Source of the DNA: Tribonema minus
Taxonomy: Eukaryota > Sar > Xanthophyceae > Tribonematales > Tribonemataceae
Assembly (NCBI GenBank): GCA_017506865.1
Contig: JAFCMP010000490.1
Coordinates: 776,019 to 840,018 of the forward strand
Direction of reading: 5' to 3'
DNA length: 64,000 nt
Shown: positions 33,301-44,160 of the stretch, in pieces
Position numbering within the stretch: position 1 is the first letter of the stretch
How the letters are laid out: every line of letters starts with the position of its first letter
Position numbers and translations under genes: made by a program
Notes under the pieces: generated by a model
Seen by the model: only the letters and a program-made list of their open reading frames with translations
Told to the model about the DNA's origin: nothing
Databases searched by the model: none

Positions 33301-36300
33301 ACCTGGTGTCCGCGTGTGGGGGGGGGGGGCGTCACTAGCTGAAGTATACATAGCCATGCTCGGGAAGTTTTGCCAACTGCGTGACCAATGTGTCTGATCT
33401 GCGCCCCACAGACGGCGGCGCTGTCGGTGGCGGCGTGCAACCTGGTGTCCGTGTGCGTGGAGTTTGCGGCGATGACGGCCATGTTCGTGCTGGAGCCGGC
33501 GCTGGCGACGAAGGGGCATCACGCGCACGCAGCAGGTACTTGAAGTGTGAAGTGTCTTCGTGAACTTGGGGGAAGGAATTGGAAAGTCATCTCGACGAAG
33601 CTTCGGGGGAGCAGCTCTGTCGTCGAGCGCAAAGCGTTTTCATGGTGCATTAGTTTCCCGGCGATGGCAACCAAGGGGCATCACGTGCATGCAGCAGGTA
33701 CTTGAAGTTGGCAAGAGCAATTGAACCCAGTAGGAATTGGAAAGTAATACTGACGGAGCTTCAAGAGTCACTCTATCCGCATACGCAGACGTACTCAGAA
33801 TTCTTGCATTTCCCGGCGCTGGCGACCAAGGGGGCATCGCGTGCATTCAGCATGTACTTGAAGTTGAAGGAAGAAGCTTACTTGAACTTGGAAGGAATAG
33901 GAAAATAATAGACGGAGCTTTGGGAGGGCAACTCTGTCCTTGTGCACAAAGCGTACTGAATTTCATTCATGCCACTGCCTGTAGAGCAAAGCACCCGCTG
34001 AGAAGTACGTGTTGAAGAAGTTGAATCATAAGCCGAAGGTGACGGCGCCACCGCGTGCAACAGAAGGCCACTATGTGCATAGTATGTGCGTAGTACATGC
34101 ACTTACCTTTGTGGCAGGCCGCATTCATTCTTCAAGCAGTCAGTAGTTGCTCTGGCAGTAATTCGTGCTACGCCGTGAAAATGATGAGGTTCTCCTGCTA
34201 CGCTGCAGGCGCCGACAATGGTCACTTGATCAACGTGCTGGATGACCGTGCCGGGCCGCACATGCGGCTGAGCGCTGCCACACGCTGCGTGCGCGACAAC
34301 AAGAATCAGCCGTTGATAGCGTCATCGACAGCCCACTCGCGCTTGCAGAAGCACCCCTCGCCACATGGGGACGCAGTCAGTGACAGCAGCACACGCCGAT
34401 ACGCGCCGCACCTCGATGCTGATTCAACTGCGTGCTGCGCTGCGCTGCAGCCGATGGTCCGTCAATTAACGCGCTGGATGACGCGCCCGGCAGCACGTCT
34501 CAGGGCAGCTGACGACTGCACACGTTGCGTGCAGCCAAATCGGCAGACAGCGAAGGTGCACTCGCACTTGCACACGGCGAGCCATGCAAGGCGCGGGCAC
34601 CGGCAGCAGCATGTGCCAGCACGCGCTTCTTTCTCACGACCGGCATCTCTGTACTACGCTGCAGGCGCTGCCGACGGATCGTCAATTAATGCGCTCAATG
34701 ATGTGCCTGGCAGCACGTCTCAGGGCCTGGGGCTGCTCGTCCGCAGGCGCCACGCGCTGGAGATGCTGAGCATCTACTTCAGGCAGCCGATCGCGCCCGC
34801 GTGCGTAGCGCTGGCCATGCTGTACCTCACAGTGCTCAGCTTCGGCAGCGTCATGATAGGCTGGTGAGTCGTGAGTCACTTGCGTTTGCGCCACGTCGCT
34901 GGTCACTGTCCGACATGTCAGAAATCAGTGGAGTCATTGGAATGAATCATTTATTTCCGTCGTGAACAACCTGGTGACTGTTTGACATGTCAGAAATCAG
35001 TGGAATCATTAAAGTGGATTATTTATGCCCCATGGTAAACTTACCTGTGAAGACTTCGCCAAGACTTGCGCTCTCGCTGCGTATGTAGCCAGAACCACAA
35101 CTTCATCATCTTTGGTTTAGATGCTGACACTGCATCACGTGGTTGCTGACCATTTGACATGTCTGAAACCAGTGGCATGAAGCGTTGATGCCCTTTGAGT
35201 CAAACTTGTGAATCAGACTTGTGAATATGCTGTGAGGACTTTTGTTTGATGATGACTTCACCTTTGTTGATGAAGACGAATGCCAGATGCCATGAGCAAA
35301 AATGCGCACCTTTTGCAGACTAGGAGTGTGAGCACAGAGGCCGTGTCGTCATCATTGCGTCGTCAACAAGCATGCATGAGTGTTTGTTTTGAGCTGCGGC
35401 ACATGTACAAACCGCCGCGGTAAATGAGCTGCTTGTGTCTATTCATGGTGGACGTACCTGTACGCCACAGCGCACTGGGTGCAGTGCATGCGTGCTCCGC
35501 ACCAAAAAACTTTAACACCTGCAGCGCTCCGAGCGCGTGTTTTGCTGATACATCTGGCGCCGTTGCCCCAGTGCTATCAAAGGCTGTGCTTGGAAGGCGT
35601 GCTGGAAAGCGCGCCGACAGTCGCGCGCACGTGGTCTGCATTTTACACACTTCAAGCGACACTTCAAGCGAGATTTGAGGGTCCTTGCAGCGCTTTCAAC
35701 CCCGTGTTCACATAAAGCTGATCCACTGGGCTGCTCCAAATCGTCACAAATTGCGATTAGAGGGCGTGCCGGACAGCGCGCTGGGCGCAGCGCGCGCGTG
35801 CTGTGCATTTTAAACACTTCAAGCAACACTTCAAGCGACACTCGAGGATTCTTTCAGCGCTCAAACCCAGTGTTTCCCATATAGCTGCTCAACCGGGCAC
35901 CTGCTGCTCCCTGTTGTCTAGGGCTGCGCTGAGAGGGCGTGCCGGACAGCGCGCTGGGCACAGCGCGCGCGTGCTTGCATCCTACACACTTTAAGCAACA
36001 CTTCAAGCGCGACTTGAGATTCACTGCAGCGCAACCCCGTGTTCACATAAAGCTGATTCACCGGGCTGCTCCATATCGCCACAGGCTGCGCCTACAGGGC
36101 GTGCAGAACAGCGCGTGCGTGCTTTGCATTCACCAACTTCAAGCAATAGTTGAGAACTCTTGCAGCGCTCAACCCTGCGTTGACTGCCGGGTGCTCCATA
36201 TCGTCACTGGCTGCGTCTAGAGGGCGCCCCAGACAGCGCGCTGGGCGTGGCTCGCGCGTGCTCCGCACTTCAATCACTTCAAGCAACACTTCAAGCAAGC

Positions 36301-37341
36301 TTTTGTCCACATCAAGCCGATTTACCGTTCCGATCGTATTGTCACAGGCTGCGCTTAGAGGGCGTGCCGGACAGCGCCCTTGGCGTGGCGCGCGCGTGCT
36401 CCGCATTTACGGGCCTCCTCGGCACCCTACTGTACCCCGTCCTGGTCGGTCGCCTGGGCCTCGTCCGCTCAGGACTGTGCGCGATATGGGTGCAGGTATG
36501 CTTGCCCTTATGCCCCCCCCCCCTGTTGTTAATGCATTTGGTGCTGTATTGCCAGGCACATAAACAAGCGCTGGTGGTACAAAATATGGTTGTGATTCAC
36601 ATGCACAGCCTACTTCTTTTCACTTTTATTCATAAGACATGTGCGATAATTGATTTGTTTGCTCCCCGCCGACGTTCAGCGGTTGTGTCAACCAGAAGCT
36701 GCTTGTTTTCGAGAGTGGTGCACTTTCACCTGGGCCAGCTCATCCCGCTCCAGTCTGTGCGCGATATATGTGCAGGTAACGCTCCCCCTGATTCCCCCCC
36801 CCCCTCGTCCTCAGGGTCGGTTCTCAAAAGTATGAAGCCCGCAAGCTGGTTGCGTGCATGCTGAAAACTGGCATCCGCAGTGGTGACATCGGCGCCTACA
36901 TCGCCGTTGTGCAGACCACCCGCTCATTCAATGCTCTCGTGCGGCTGAGCTTGACCGTCGCGCGCGCTAAAGGTCGCGTATGCACAAGCTGCTTGTCTCG
37001 AAAGGATCTGGGAAAAGTGGCTGTCACGCCTGCCACGCATTTAGTAGCGGCGCGCATATGCCGCTTGGGGCGTCACCCTACATAGGCTGGCGCGTTGCAA
37101 TGTATGTGCGTGACTGCTTCCACATTGCGCATCGTGCGGGCGTCGTCGCGCGTGTGCCGCCGCAGTGCAGCACGCCGCTGTGCGTCTTGACACGCGGTTC
37201 TTTGTGGCACAGTCGGGGGCGACGCACAGTCTAAAGTCATGTCTTTGTGTCGCAGCTGGGGCTGGACAATGGCCGTGCTGGATGCGCGTTTGCGCAATAC
37301 ACGCATGCGCATGTGCTCCTGTGTGGCGTATGCATGCATGC

Positions 37342-37379
<38 letters not shown>

Positions 37380-39776
37380 AGCTACCGCTTACTATGCATC
37401 ATCGCTCAGCACGTGTCTGCTCATCCGTGCACAGAGCTGCCACTGCCGCGATGGCCCAGCTGAGTCATAGACCATCAAACTCATATTCCGGTAGCTACCA
37501 ATCCGTGTGTGCGCATGAGCAACGGACTCTGAGCAGTGCTGTCCTCTTGTTCTCGCATGTTTTCAAAATCCTGTTGCAGGTATTCTTCCTGGGCGTAGGG
37601 TGTATAGGCATGTGGCTTCTTCCGCAGGGGCAGGCGCAGGCTGGCGCGCTGGTCGCTGGCGTGGTGAGTCACACCTTGCACTTGCAGTTGCCCCAGATGC
37701 TGTGCTTGCCACGGCTGTGCAGTATGCAGTGCCTACTTGGAACTAGAGTTGAGCTGCCATAGTGCAGGCCTTGAGGCACTTGCTCAACGCACTCAGCCAC
37801 AGCTCACATACTTGCACTGCAGAAAGGAAAGCACGTTGAATGAAGTTTTGGCCACGGCTGCGCAGTGGCATAAAATATGTAGATGTACAGTCACGTTACA
37901 ACAGTACAGGCCTCACGGTGTTTGCTCAAATCCCGTGCATGTATTCCAGATTGCAGCGCTGTGGAATGCATGACATCAGCAATGCGACCTCACGTGCTAG
38001 CGCAGACATCGCCTTCGTATTACGTACACGACTGCAAAAGTGCAAGTGTCCGGCGGCTCTCTCAGTAACGTGTGCGCCTGCCGAAACTCTCAAAGCGCTG
38101 CTCAGCATTGTCTCCGTGTTGCACCAATTTGGCTGTATCAGGGCTTCACCGCTTGATCTGCCTGCGGAAGCGCTGTAAAGGGCGTTGCCGGCTTGGCGTG
38201 AAAACGTGACCGCGATGCCAACCGCACACATCCCGACACGGTGTCCGAACCTCAACACCTGTGTGAAAAGTCCAACTTGAGACTGAGCGTGGTCAGTGCT
38301 CTGCTGCGCAGGTTCTCTCGCGGGTGGGCCTGTGGTCCTTCGACCTGGTCATGTCGCAGGTGAGCCCTAGTGTGAGGGTTAGGGTCATGCTCAGGATCCC
38401 CAGTATTAGGGTTGTGATTATGGCTACTGCGCTTGCGCTTTCGTGCTGTGCACGCACAGAGGGCTATGACGACTCTGCTGGCCTGGTATGCAGCCGCAGA
38501 CAGCGCAGCATTTACATACCCGCACTATGTATTCATCTCAATGTGTATGTGCGCGTACCTCCACACGAGTGATGCGCGCCTCACGTGAAGCGTGGAGTCT
38601 GTCACTGCCCACTGAGTGTGCGTGAAGTTGCAAGATGCTGATGCACACTTCCCCGCAGTTCGGGCTGACTTGGACTCACTTGCTGACTCAACCGCTGCAC
38701 GCCTCAGGTCATCCAAGAAAGCGTGCCCGAGCTACAGAGGGGCGTCGTCAACGGCGTGCAGCAAGGTCTGCAGGTGGGACATCTCATCTGAGCTTCAACT
38801 TGAACATGATGACACGACACTGCTATACAGTTGTCTATAAACAAGTACACATCTGTGGCGCAAGGAAACAGGTCGTCTATCCTCAAAACCTCCTTGCAGT
38901 TATCTCGCTCGCGGCATGGAAAACCCCAGGATGTCAGCGCTATTCTCTTGCTGTGGGCGCATGATCACAAAGACACTCTCGTGCGGGGCGTGAACGGATC
39001 CAATCGAACACGACCACGCTGCAATGTACACCGCTTAAACGAGCCTTCTGCAGAGCATCATGCAGAAATGCGGCATGCGATTTCTCAGAAGACCATGCGC
39101 CCCCCCAGTGTCTCACGCCTCATCTGCTGACATGTACATGCCTGCCTGCTGTGCCTTCACACAGGCGGCGTTGGACTTTCTCAGATGACCATGCACCCCT
39201 CCGGTGTCTCACGCCCCATCTGCTGGTATGCACATGCCTACCCGCTATGCCCTCGCGCAGGCAGCCTTAGAGATGACGTCCTACGTCATGGCGCTCGTCC
39301 TGCGTCACCCCGGCCAGTTCGGCGCGCTTGTCGCCGGGTCGCTGAGCGTTGTCATCGCAGCAGCGCTCATCTATACGCGCTTCGCCACGCACGGCGGCGC
39401 AGCAGCAGCAGCAGCCGGTGGAGCGCTGCTGCCAGTGCGCTCGCGCAGCAGCGCCGCAGTCCCCGCTTCGCGCGCGCCGCTGCGTGATGCGGGTGAAGCT
39501 ACTGGAGAGCAGGCGCGGCTGCTGGCGGAATATGGCACTGGCAGTTACGCTGCGGCGGCAGTTACTGGCGGCGAAACAGCCGTCGGTGACAGCAATGGGA
39601 TTCAGGCACGCGCACCAGAACAAAAGATGCGTTCCAAGCGTGGCGGCCAACATGTGACTGCGAAGAGTGAGCCAGTTTTGGCGTTAGAGGCCAGAGATGA
39701 TGCCGAGCGTGCGGCGCTGTTGCCCTCTCGGCAGGGTATGTATGGTGTCAGCGCTCAAGTCGAGGCCGGAAGCTGA
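30350..39776 (+). CDS. Ferroportin (SLC40/IREG family) metal exporter
   Basis: Multi-pass membrane exporter of iron or related divalent metals. Nine exons join in phase: 30350-30845, 31721-31890, 33412-33535, 34665-34863, 36348-36495, 37580-37663, 38312-38359, 38708-38773, 39261-39776, about 616 residues against a family size near 570. Recognised blocks in order: WSERMWEYSVVVYL (human TWGDRMW), GPLGSWLD, QVIALEQDWVVVL, GRTNAVMRRLDL with DMLAPAAVG, NLVSVCVEF, QPIAPACVALAMLYLTVLSF, GRLGLVRSGL, RVGLWSFDLVMSQ, LQRGVVNGVQ. The last exon finishes the helices and adds a hydrophilic Ala-rich tail. The start is uncertain: an in-frame ATG also exists at 30224. The aspartate of the human GDRMW motif is glutamate here. 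Subcellular location cannot be told. It could be a plant-type IREG with another substrate. Confidence 0.9.
31625..31713. repeat. Interstitial telomere-like repeat in ferroportin intron 1
   Basis: About 90 bp of CCCTAA and its CTATAACCTAA variants, ending seven bases before the acceptor of exon 31721-31890, so the pyrimidine-rich repeat may act as its polypyrimidine tract. Confidence 0.88.
31995..34520 (+). repeat. Exon-edge copies beside ferroportin exons 2, 3 and 4
   Basis: Exon 2 donor-side: about 32005, 32149-32184, 32310-32345 and 32395-32432 (GGCGTGCTGATCACTGTGGC). Exon 3 acceptor-side: near 32868, 32994, 33116 and 33250 (CAGACGGCGGCGCTGTC); donor-side: 33660-33712, 33815-33862 and 34055-34090. 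Exon 4 acceptor-side: 34195-34270 and 34435-34515. Orientation follows this plus-strand gene. Confidence 0.85.
32571..32699 (+). mobile_element. SINE-like element, diverged copy in a ferroportin intron
   Basis: Contains ATTGAGACACTTTGTCAC, ACATGTAGGTCC and GGGCTTTTCGCGCCTGAGCG, matching the 3' two-thirds of the family. A short run of CCCTAA repeats follows directly at 32700. Confidence 0.55.
35560..36290 (+). repeat. Exon-edge array, acceptor side of ferroportin exon 36348-36495 (5 copies)
   Basis: AGAGGGCGTGCCGGACAGCG and the following codons recur at about 35563-35645, 35745-35820, 35920-35995, 36080-36130 and 36205-36285. Each is followed by CACTTCAAGCAACACTTCAA. Period is about 150 bp. 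A donor-side copy lies at 36725-36778. Confidence 0.88.
37342..37380 (+). repeat. CTG trinucleotide repeat
   Basis: About twelve CTG units on the ferroportin coding strand, inside the intron between 36495 and 37580. Confidence 0.9.
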
Positions 39777-40472
39777 TTTGAGCGGCACGTTTTTCATTCC
39801 ATGATTCTATCCCAACAGCAGTGTGTGGCACAGGCGCCTTGGCACCGCGCACTCCTCTCCAGCATTCCCCTTCAGTACCCCATTCTGCTCCCAGTTAGTG
39901 TCCCGTGAGTCAGGTGAGTATGGTGCCCGATGTCGCTTGTGGCATTGTAATGGCTGTATCCCGTCCCACAGCAAAAGTCCCTTGCGGACATTCCTCATCC
40001 CATCCTTACAGTCCAACATGAAAGCTCATGCTCCGCCCGTTCCGGGATGTGTCCCCACCCCATCCTTTCCGAATCAAAAGAAGGCGACAATGCCCTTCAG
40101 CCGTAAGTGCACGCAATGTGATGCTTCCTGGTCCTGAAATGGGTCCGAGTCCATGCCGGTGACTATCGCTTTCACTAGGCAATGACCTTGCGCGTGTATG
40201 TCTGGACTTTTTGTTACTTCGGCTGCCTCTGCGACGGATGTCGTCAACACGGACGCTGTGGGTCATAATTGATGCATGATCGAATAGGTCAGGTTTCAAT
40301 TGCAACACGCAGTACTCGTCCAAGTAACCTGTTACTGATATGATGTCTTCTTTTGTGTCTGCTTGAGCATGGAGTCATCAGATAAGCTCGCCTACGCCGC
40401 ACAGCAGTGATATCTTCCAACCTGCCAATGATGGAATGTGGCACACTTTATCACACAACCTGCATTTCTCAG
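39777..40472. other. Intergenic region, ferroportin to light-harvesting copy 1
   Basis: No recognisable gene. Short ORFs on both strands lack family motifs. Confidence 0.5.
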
Positions 40473-42945
40473 GTATGAACTGTGACCAGTCGATTCCATG
40501 CTTCTCGTACTCCTCTTGGTGGAAGAACACAAAGGCTCTCGGGCTACGACCTTGAGGCCCCCCATTACCGTTCGCCTGAGGCAGGTGCGGTTCTTGTACG
40601 CACGCCGTCCGTACGCCAGCTCATCGCGCCACTGTGCTCTCGAACTGAATGTGGTGTCCACGATGCTCTGCCAAGTCAGCAGAACGTAGACGCACTTGAC
40701 GGTGCCGTCAGTTTCTGCCACGCTAGTACATCGTTGCAAGCCAGATAGTTAGTTTCACTCTCACTTTCTGCTTGCTTAGCAAAGCAAATTTATCTCAGCC
40801 TCCCAGCACGCAGTGCAAGGATGGTCGCCAACGCTACTGCCGCTCTCATGGCCGCTGCCACCATCGCCACGGCATCTGCTTTCGTGGCTCCCCACACTGC
40901 ACTGCCTGTTGCCAAGACAACCAGCTCGAGCGCGCTGAGGTGAGCTGAGTCGCCTGCAGATCGGACTTGGTTGCTTGGTCAAATGAGTGCATTGGCGCCA
41001 CTGGGAGAGGCGGTTAGCATGTACACAACTGTATCATTGACAGCAGGCTCGTGTTCGTCGCTTACGTTTCGCCTCCACTGCCGCTGCTGCACAGGATGTC
41101 TTCCATCGGCAACGAAGTAATGTCGGAGTCTGTGCCGTTCCTGCCCCGCAACCCTGTGCTGGATGAGTTTGAGCTCGCTGGCGATGTCGGCTTCGGTGAG
41201 TGCTTTGGCACAATGGCTGATTGTACTGCTGCCCTTGCAGCAGTGCGTTGACCTTCGTATGCGACTTGAAGGGTGTGCATTGCAAGTGTGCTGTGCGCAG
41301 AGTAAAATGGGCCAATGACTCTGAACCTCTCTCTACCCTTATCAATGCCTAGAGTAGAGCAGCCTTATTATTGTTGACATGTGCCTTATGTATCCATGGA
41401 GACAACTTGATTACCACAAGACTTCAGTCGATCCCACTCAACTGACATAAATCGCCTCCCTCCCCCCCACAGACCCCCTGAACCTGGCCAAGGACGAGAA
41501 GACGCTGCTCTTCTACCGCGACGCGGAGGTCAAGCACGCGCGCCTCGCGATGCTTGCCGCCCTCGGCTGGGTAGTCTCTGAGCTATTCGATGGCCGCCTC
41601 GCAGCCGCCGCCAACGCCCCCGACCTACTTGTACGCCCCGATGGCGAGGGCATCGGACTCGCTCCCTCATTGCTCAACGGCGGTCTCGCCACCATCCCCG
41701 CTGCGTACTGGCTGCTCGTGGTGGGGCTCACGGGGGCCCTGGAGACGCAGTTCGCGGCCATCACGCCGGGGGTCGTGGCGCAGGGGCGTGAGCCGGGGGA
41801 CTATGGGTTTGACCCGTTCAACCTGTGGCCACAGGAGGAGGAGGCGCAGAAGGACCTCAGGACCAAGGAGGTATGTGGTGAAGGTCATGACTATGTTCCC
41901 TGAGTTTTGCGCTTGTTGGGGCTGTTTCTGATCTGTCAGGTGGTCAAACATGGTCTTGCAGCAGGGCTCCTGTATTGCAATGGCGGCACGGGCTTGGTTA
42001 ACACTGCATGCGCAACCGGTTAAGTCACGATCAGCCGCTGCAGTGGGTCAAATGTCGCAATGTGTGTCGTGAATTGACGTCTGGTTGGCATTGTGCAGGT
42101 TCATAGCAGAGTGGGACATGCCGCAGAGTGGGACGCGCCTCACGCACTTTTATACACTTGCATAGTCTCCAAATGTTTTCCATGTTTGTTTCAACACAAT
42201 TGGTACTAGCTTCCTGGCTACATGCTCACCGCACACTTGCTACTGCTGCTGCTCCTCTTCTTGCTCCACAACTACAGCTTAAGAACGGCAGACTCGCCAT
42301 GATCGCCATCGTGGCGTTCGCCTTCCAGGAGGCAGTCTCGCGTGTGCCCGTTGTGGAAGAGACACCGGCCCTATTTGGTCTCACGCCCAATGAGAAGATT
42401 GCAGAGGCTGAGATCGGGGAGGTGGCAGCAGCGAGCTTCAACGTCATTGAGTACTTCCTGCACCGCCTGCACCTGTTCTGAGCCAAAGCTGCACACATCT
42501 AGCAAACCAGAGGATTGCTTTCGTATTGGCGGTACTTCCAAAATTTTGAGCAACGCATGGAAGTCCTGCTGAACTCCAGCGCTTGTAGTGTTGGCGATGT
42601 CACACAGAAGAGATTGTGCCGTGCACGCAGCACAGGTTAGTGGCACAGCAGGTGACACAACACAGCCTGAGCATGCGTTTCTGAAGGGTTTGTACAGTGG
42701 TGCTGCCTTTAGACAAGCGAGCACCTGCACACAGAGTTTTGTAGGGTAGTGAACGGGCAGATTGGCCGTGTCCTCCAACATGAGGACTCAACTGGCGCTT
42801 TCATGTTGTCACATCAAATGTACAGGATGCACAAGTATGTTGACCTGCATTTGTGTGATCTCTTCTTCGCATTCTTGCTTGTGACCAATGACGGTGCATG
42901 TAGCATGATCAATCTACACCTTGAAGCATGTGCGTTTCCTTTCCT
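40473..42945 (+). repeat. Left arm of large inverted duplication (carries light-harvesting copy 1)
   Basis: Homology to the reverse complement of about 57470-59995 covers the upstream region (CCATGCTTCTCGTACTCC), the whole gene and about 460 bp downstream (for example TGCCTTTAGACAAGCGAGCA and ATCAAATGTACAGG). The ends were judged by eye and may be off by tens of bases. Confidence 0.8.
40821..42481 (+). CDS. Light-harvesting chlorophyll a/c-type protein, plastid-targeted (copy 1)
   Basis: Thylakoid antenna protein that binds chlorophyll and carotenoid. Four exons: 40821-40939, 41095-41195, 41473-41870, 42278-42481, giving 273 residues, longer than the usual 200 or so of this family. Residues 1-26 form a signal peptide ending ASA-FVAP, the ochrophyte-type leader in which Phe begins the transit peptide. 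Mature part: GDVGFDPLNL, helix 1 with EVKHARLAMLAALGW, helix 2 around AAYWLLVVGLTGALE, a second GDYGFDPFNLWP loop, and helix 3 with ELKNGRLAMIAIVAF. The ExxHxR and ExxNGR chlorophyll-ligand motifs are intact. Introns of 155, 277 and 407 bp hold no exon-edge copies. It lies in the left arm of an inverted duplication. The subfamily (Lhcf or Lhcr) was not decided. Confidence 0.95.
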
Positions 42946-44160
42946 CTGTTGCTATTGTGTCCACATGTGCCACTGGCTTTGGAACTTGCAATTGTGTGGT
43001 CTTCTCATCTTCATGGGCGCTCCATGCATTAGGATGGTCACTGGCTTGGGAAAGTGTTGGGTGTCTTCACTGTCTTGAAGACTCCCCGTGCCCTTGGATG
43101 AGTTTGACTGTCATCAAGCCCACCCTGAGGTGCGAGCATCCTCCAGATGTGCATGTAGACATGTAAGCTGCAGGAGTGTCATTCATGGAACACAAAGAGA
43201 CAGGTGTCCACAAAAAAAACTGATCATTCGCTGGCTGCTGAACATACAAAGAAAGAAAATGTTGTACACCTTTTCAGAACATATTTATCTTGTAGAAACA
43301 CCCAGCACCTGGTGATCATAATCGAGTCTAGACTCTATTGCAGCGCATGTGGGAAAAAAACAATGGGAGCAATATCACAGCATTCAATGCAGCAGTCACA
43401 ACAATGTAGAGCAAACGCCAGCACACCACATTCTATGGACAAGCTGTATTGTATGTTCGCTCTTCCCCCCGCGCGCACCGCGGCAATCTATGCGATATGC
43501 CTACTCCCCTCCCCCCCCCCCCCTTCCATGCTCAAACCACACACAGATGCATCACGGACTGCGGCACGTGCTGCTGGTGCATATGACCCCAAGTGACAGA
43601 CACACAAAATTCCCTGAGAGCACGGGCGGCACTGTGCATCTCCTCGCTTCGCCACCAGTGTCCCTCGCTAGTGCTCCCCCCCCCCCCCCCCCCCCCTTCC
43701 CACCCACCCCTATCTCCCTACTGTATATCCAAGCATGGCAAAATTGCCCCCCCGCCTAGCACACGCAAGGCGCCGGGTAACCCTGAGCCTGCGCCTGCAA
43801 GGGGGGGGGGTCTATTCACGCACATGCCAGACGAGGCCCACACACACAGAGATTTCTCGCTCTTGCCCTGCTCCTGCCGTCGTGAAACACACATGGAGTC
43901 TTCAAAATTGCAGAGGCGGCCGGGCTCCCCCCCCCCCCCCCCCCTCCCCCCCTCGGTACAGCCCGGCCGGCCCCCCTGTCTCTGGATCTTCTCTTCAAAA
44001 CCGACGCGCACGAAAGGCGCTAGCACGCGTGTGTTAGCTGTTGATGGAGTGCTCCCCGCCATCGCGCCGCCTGCGGCACACAAAGTGGCCCCGGTGGTGC
44101 GCACGTGGGGAGCTCGTTGCAGGATGTATGTGTTGTTTGCCTTGTGGCAGCGCTCCGCGC
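42482..44160. other. Convergent intergenic region, light-harvesting copy 1 and isocitrate lyase
   Basis: The first 460 bp belong to the inverted arm. The rest has poly-C runs (about 43510-43523, 43676-43697, 43929-43958) and no coding sequence I can support. Confidence 0.55.
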
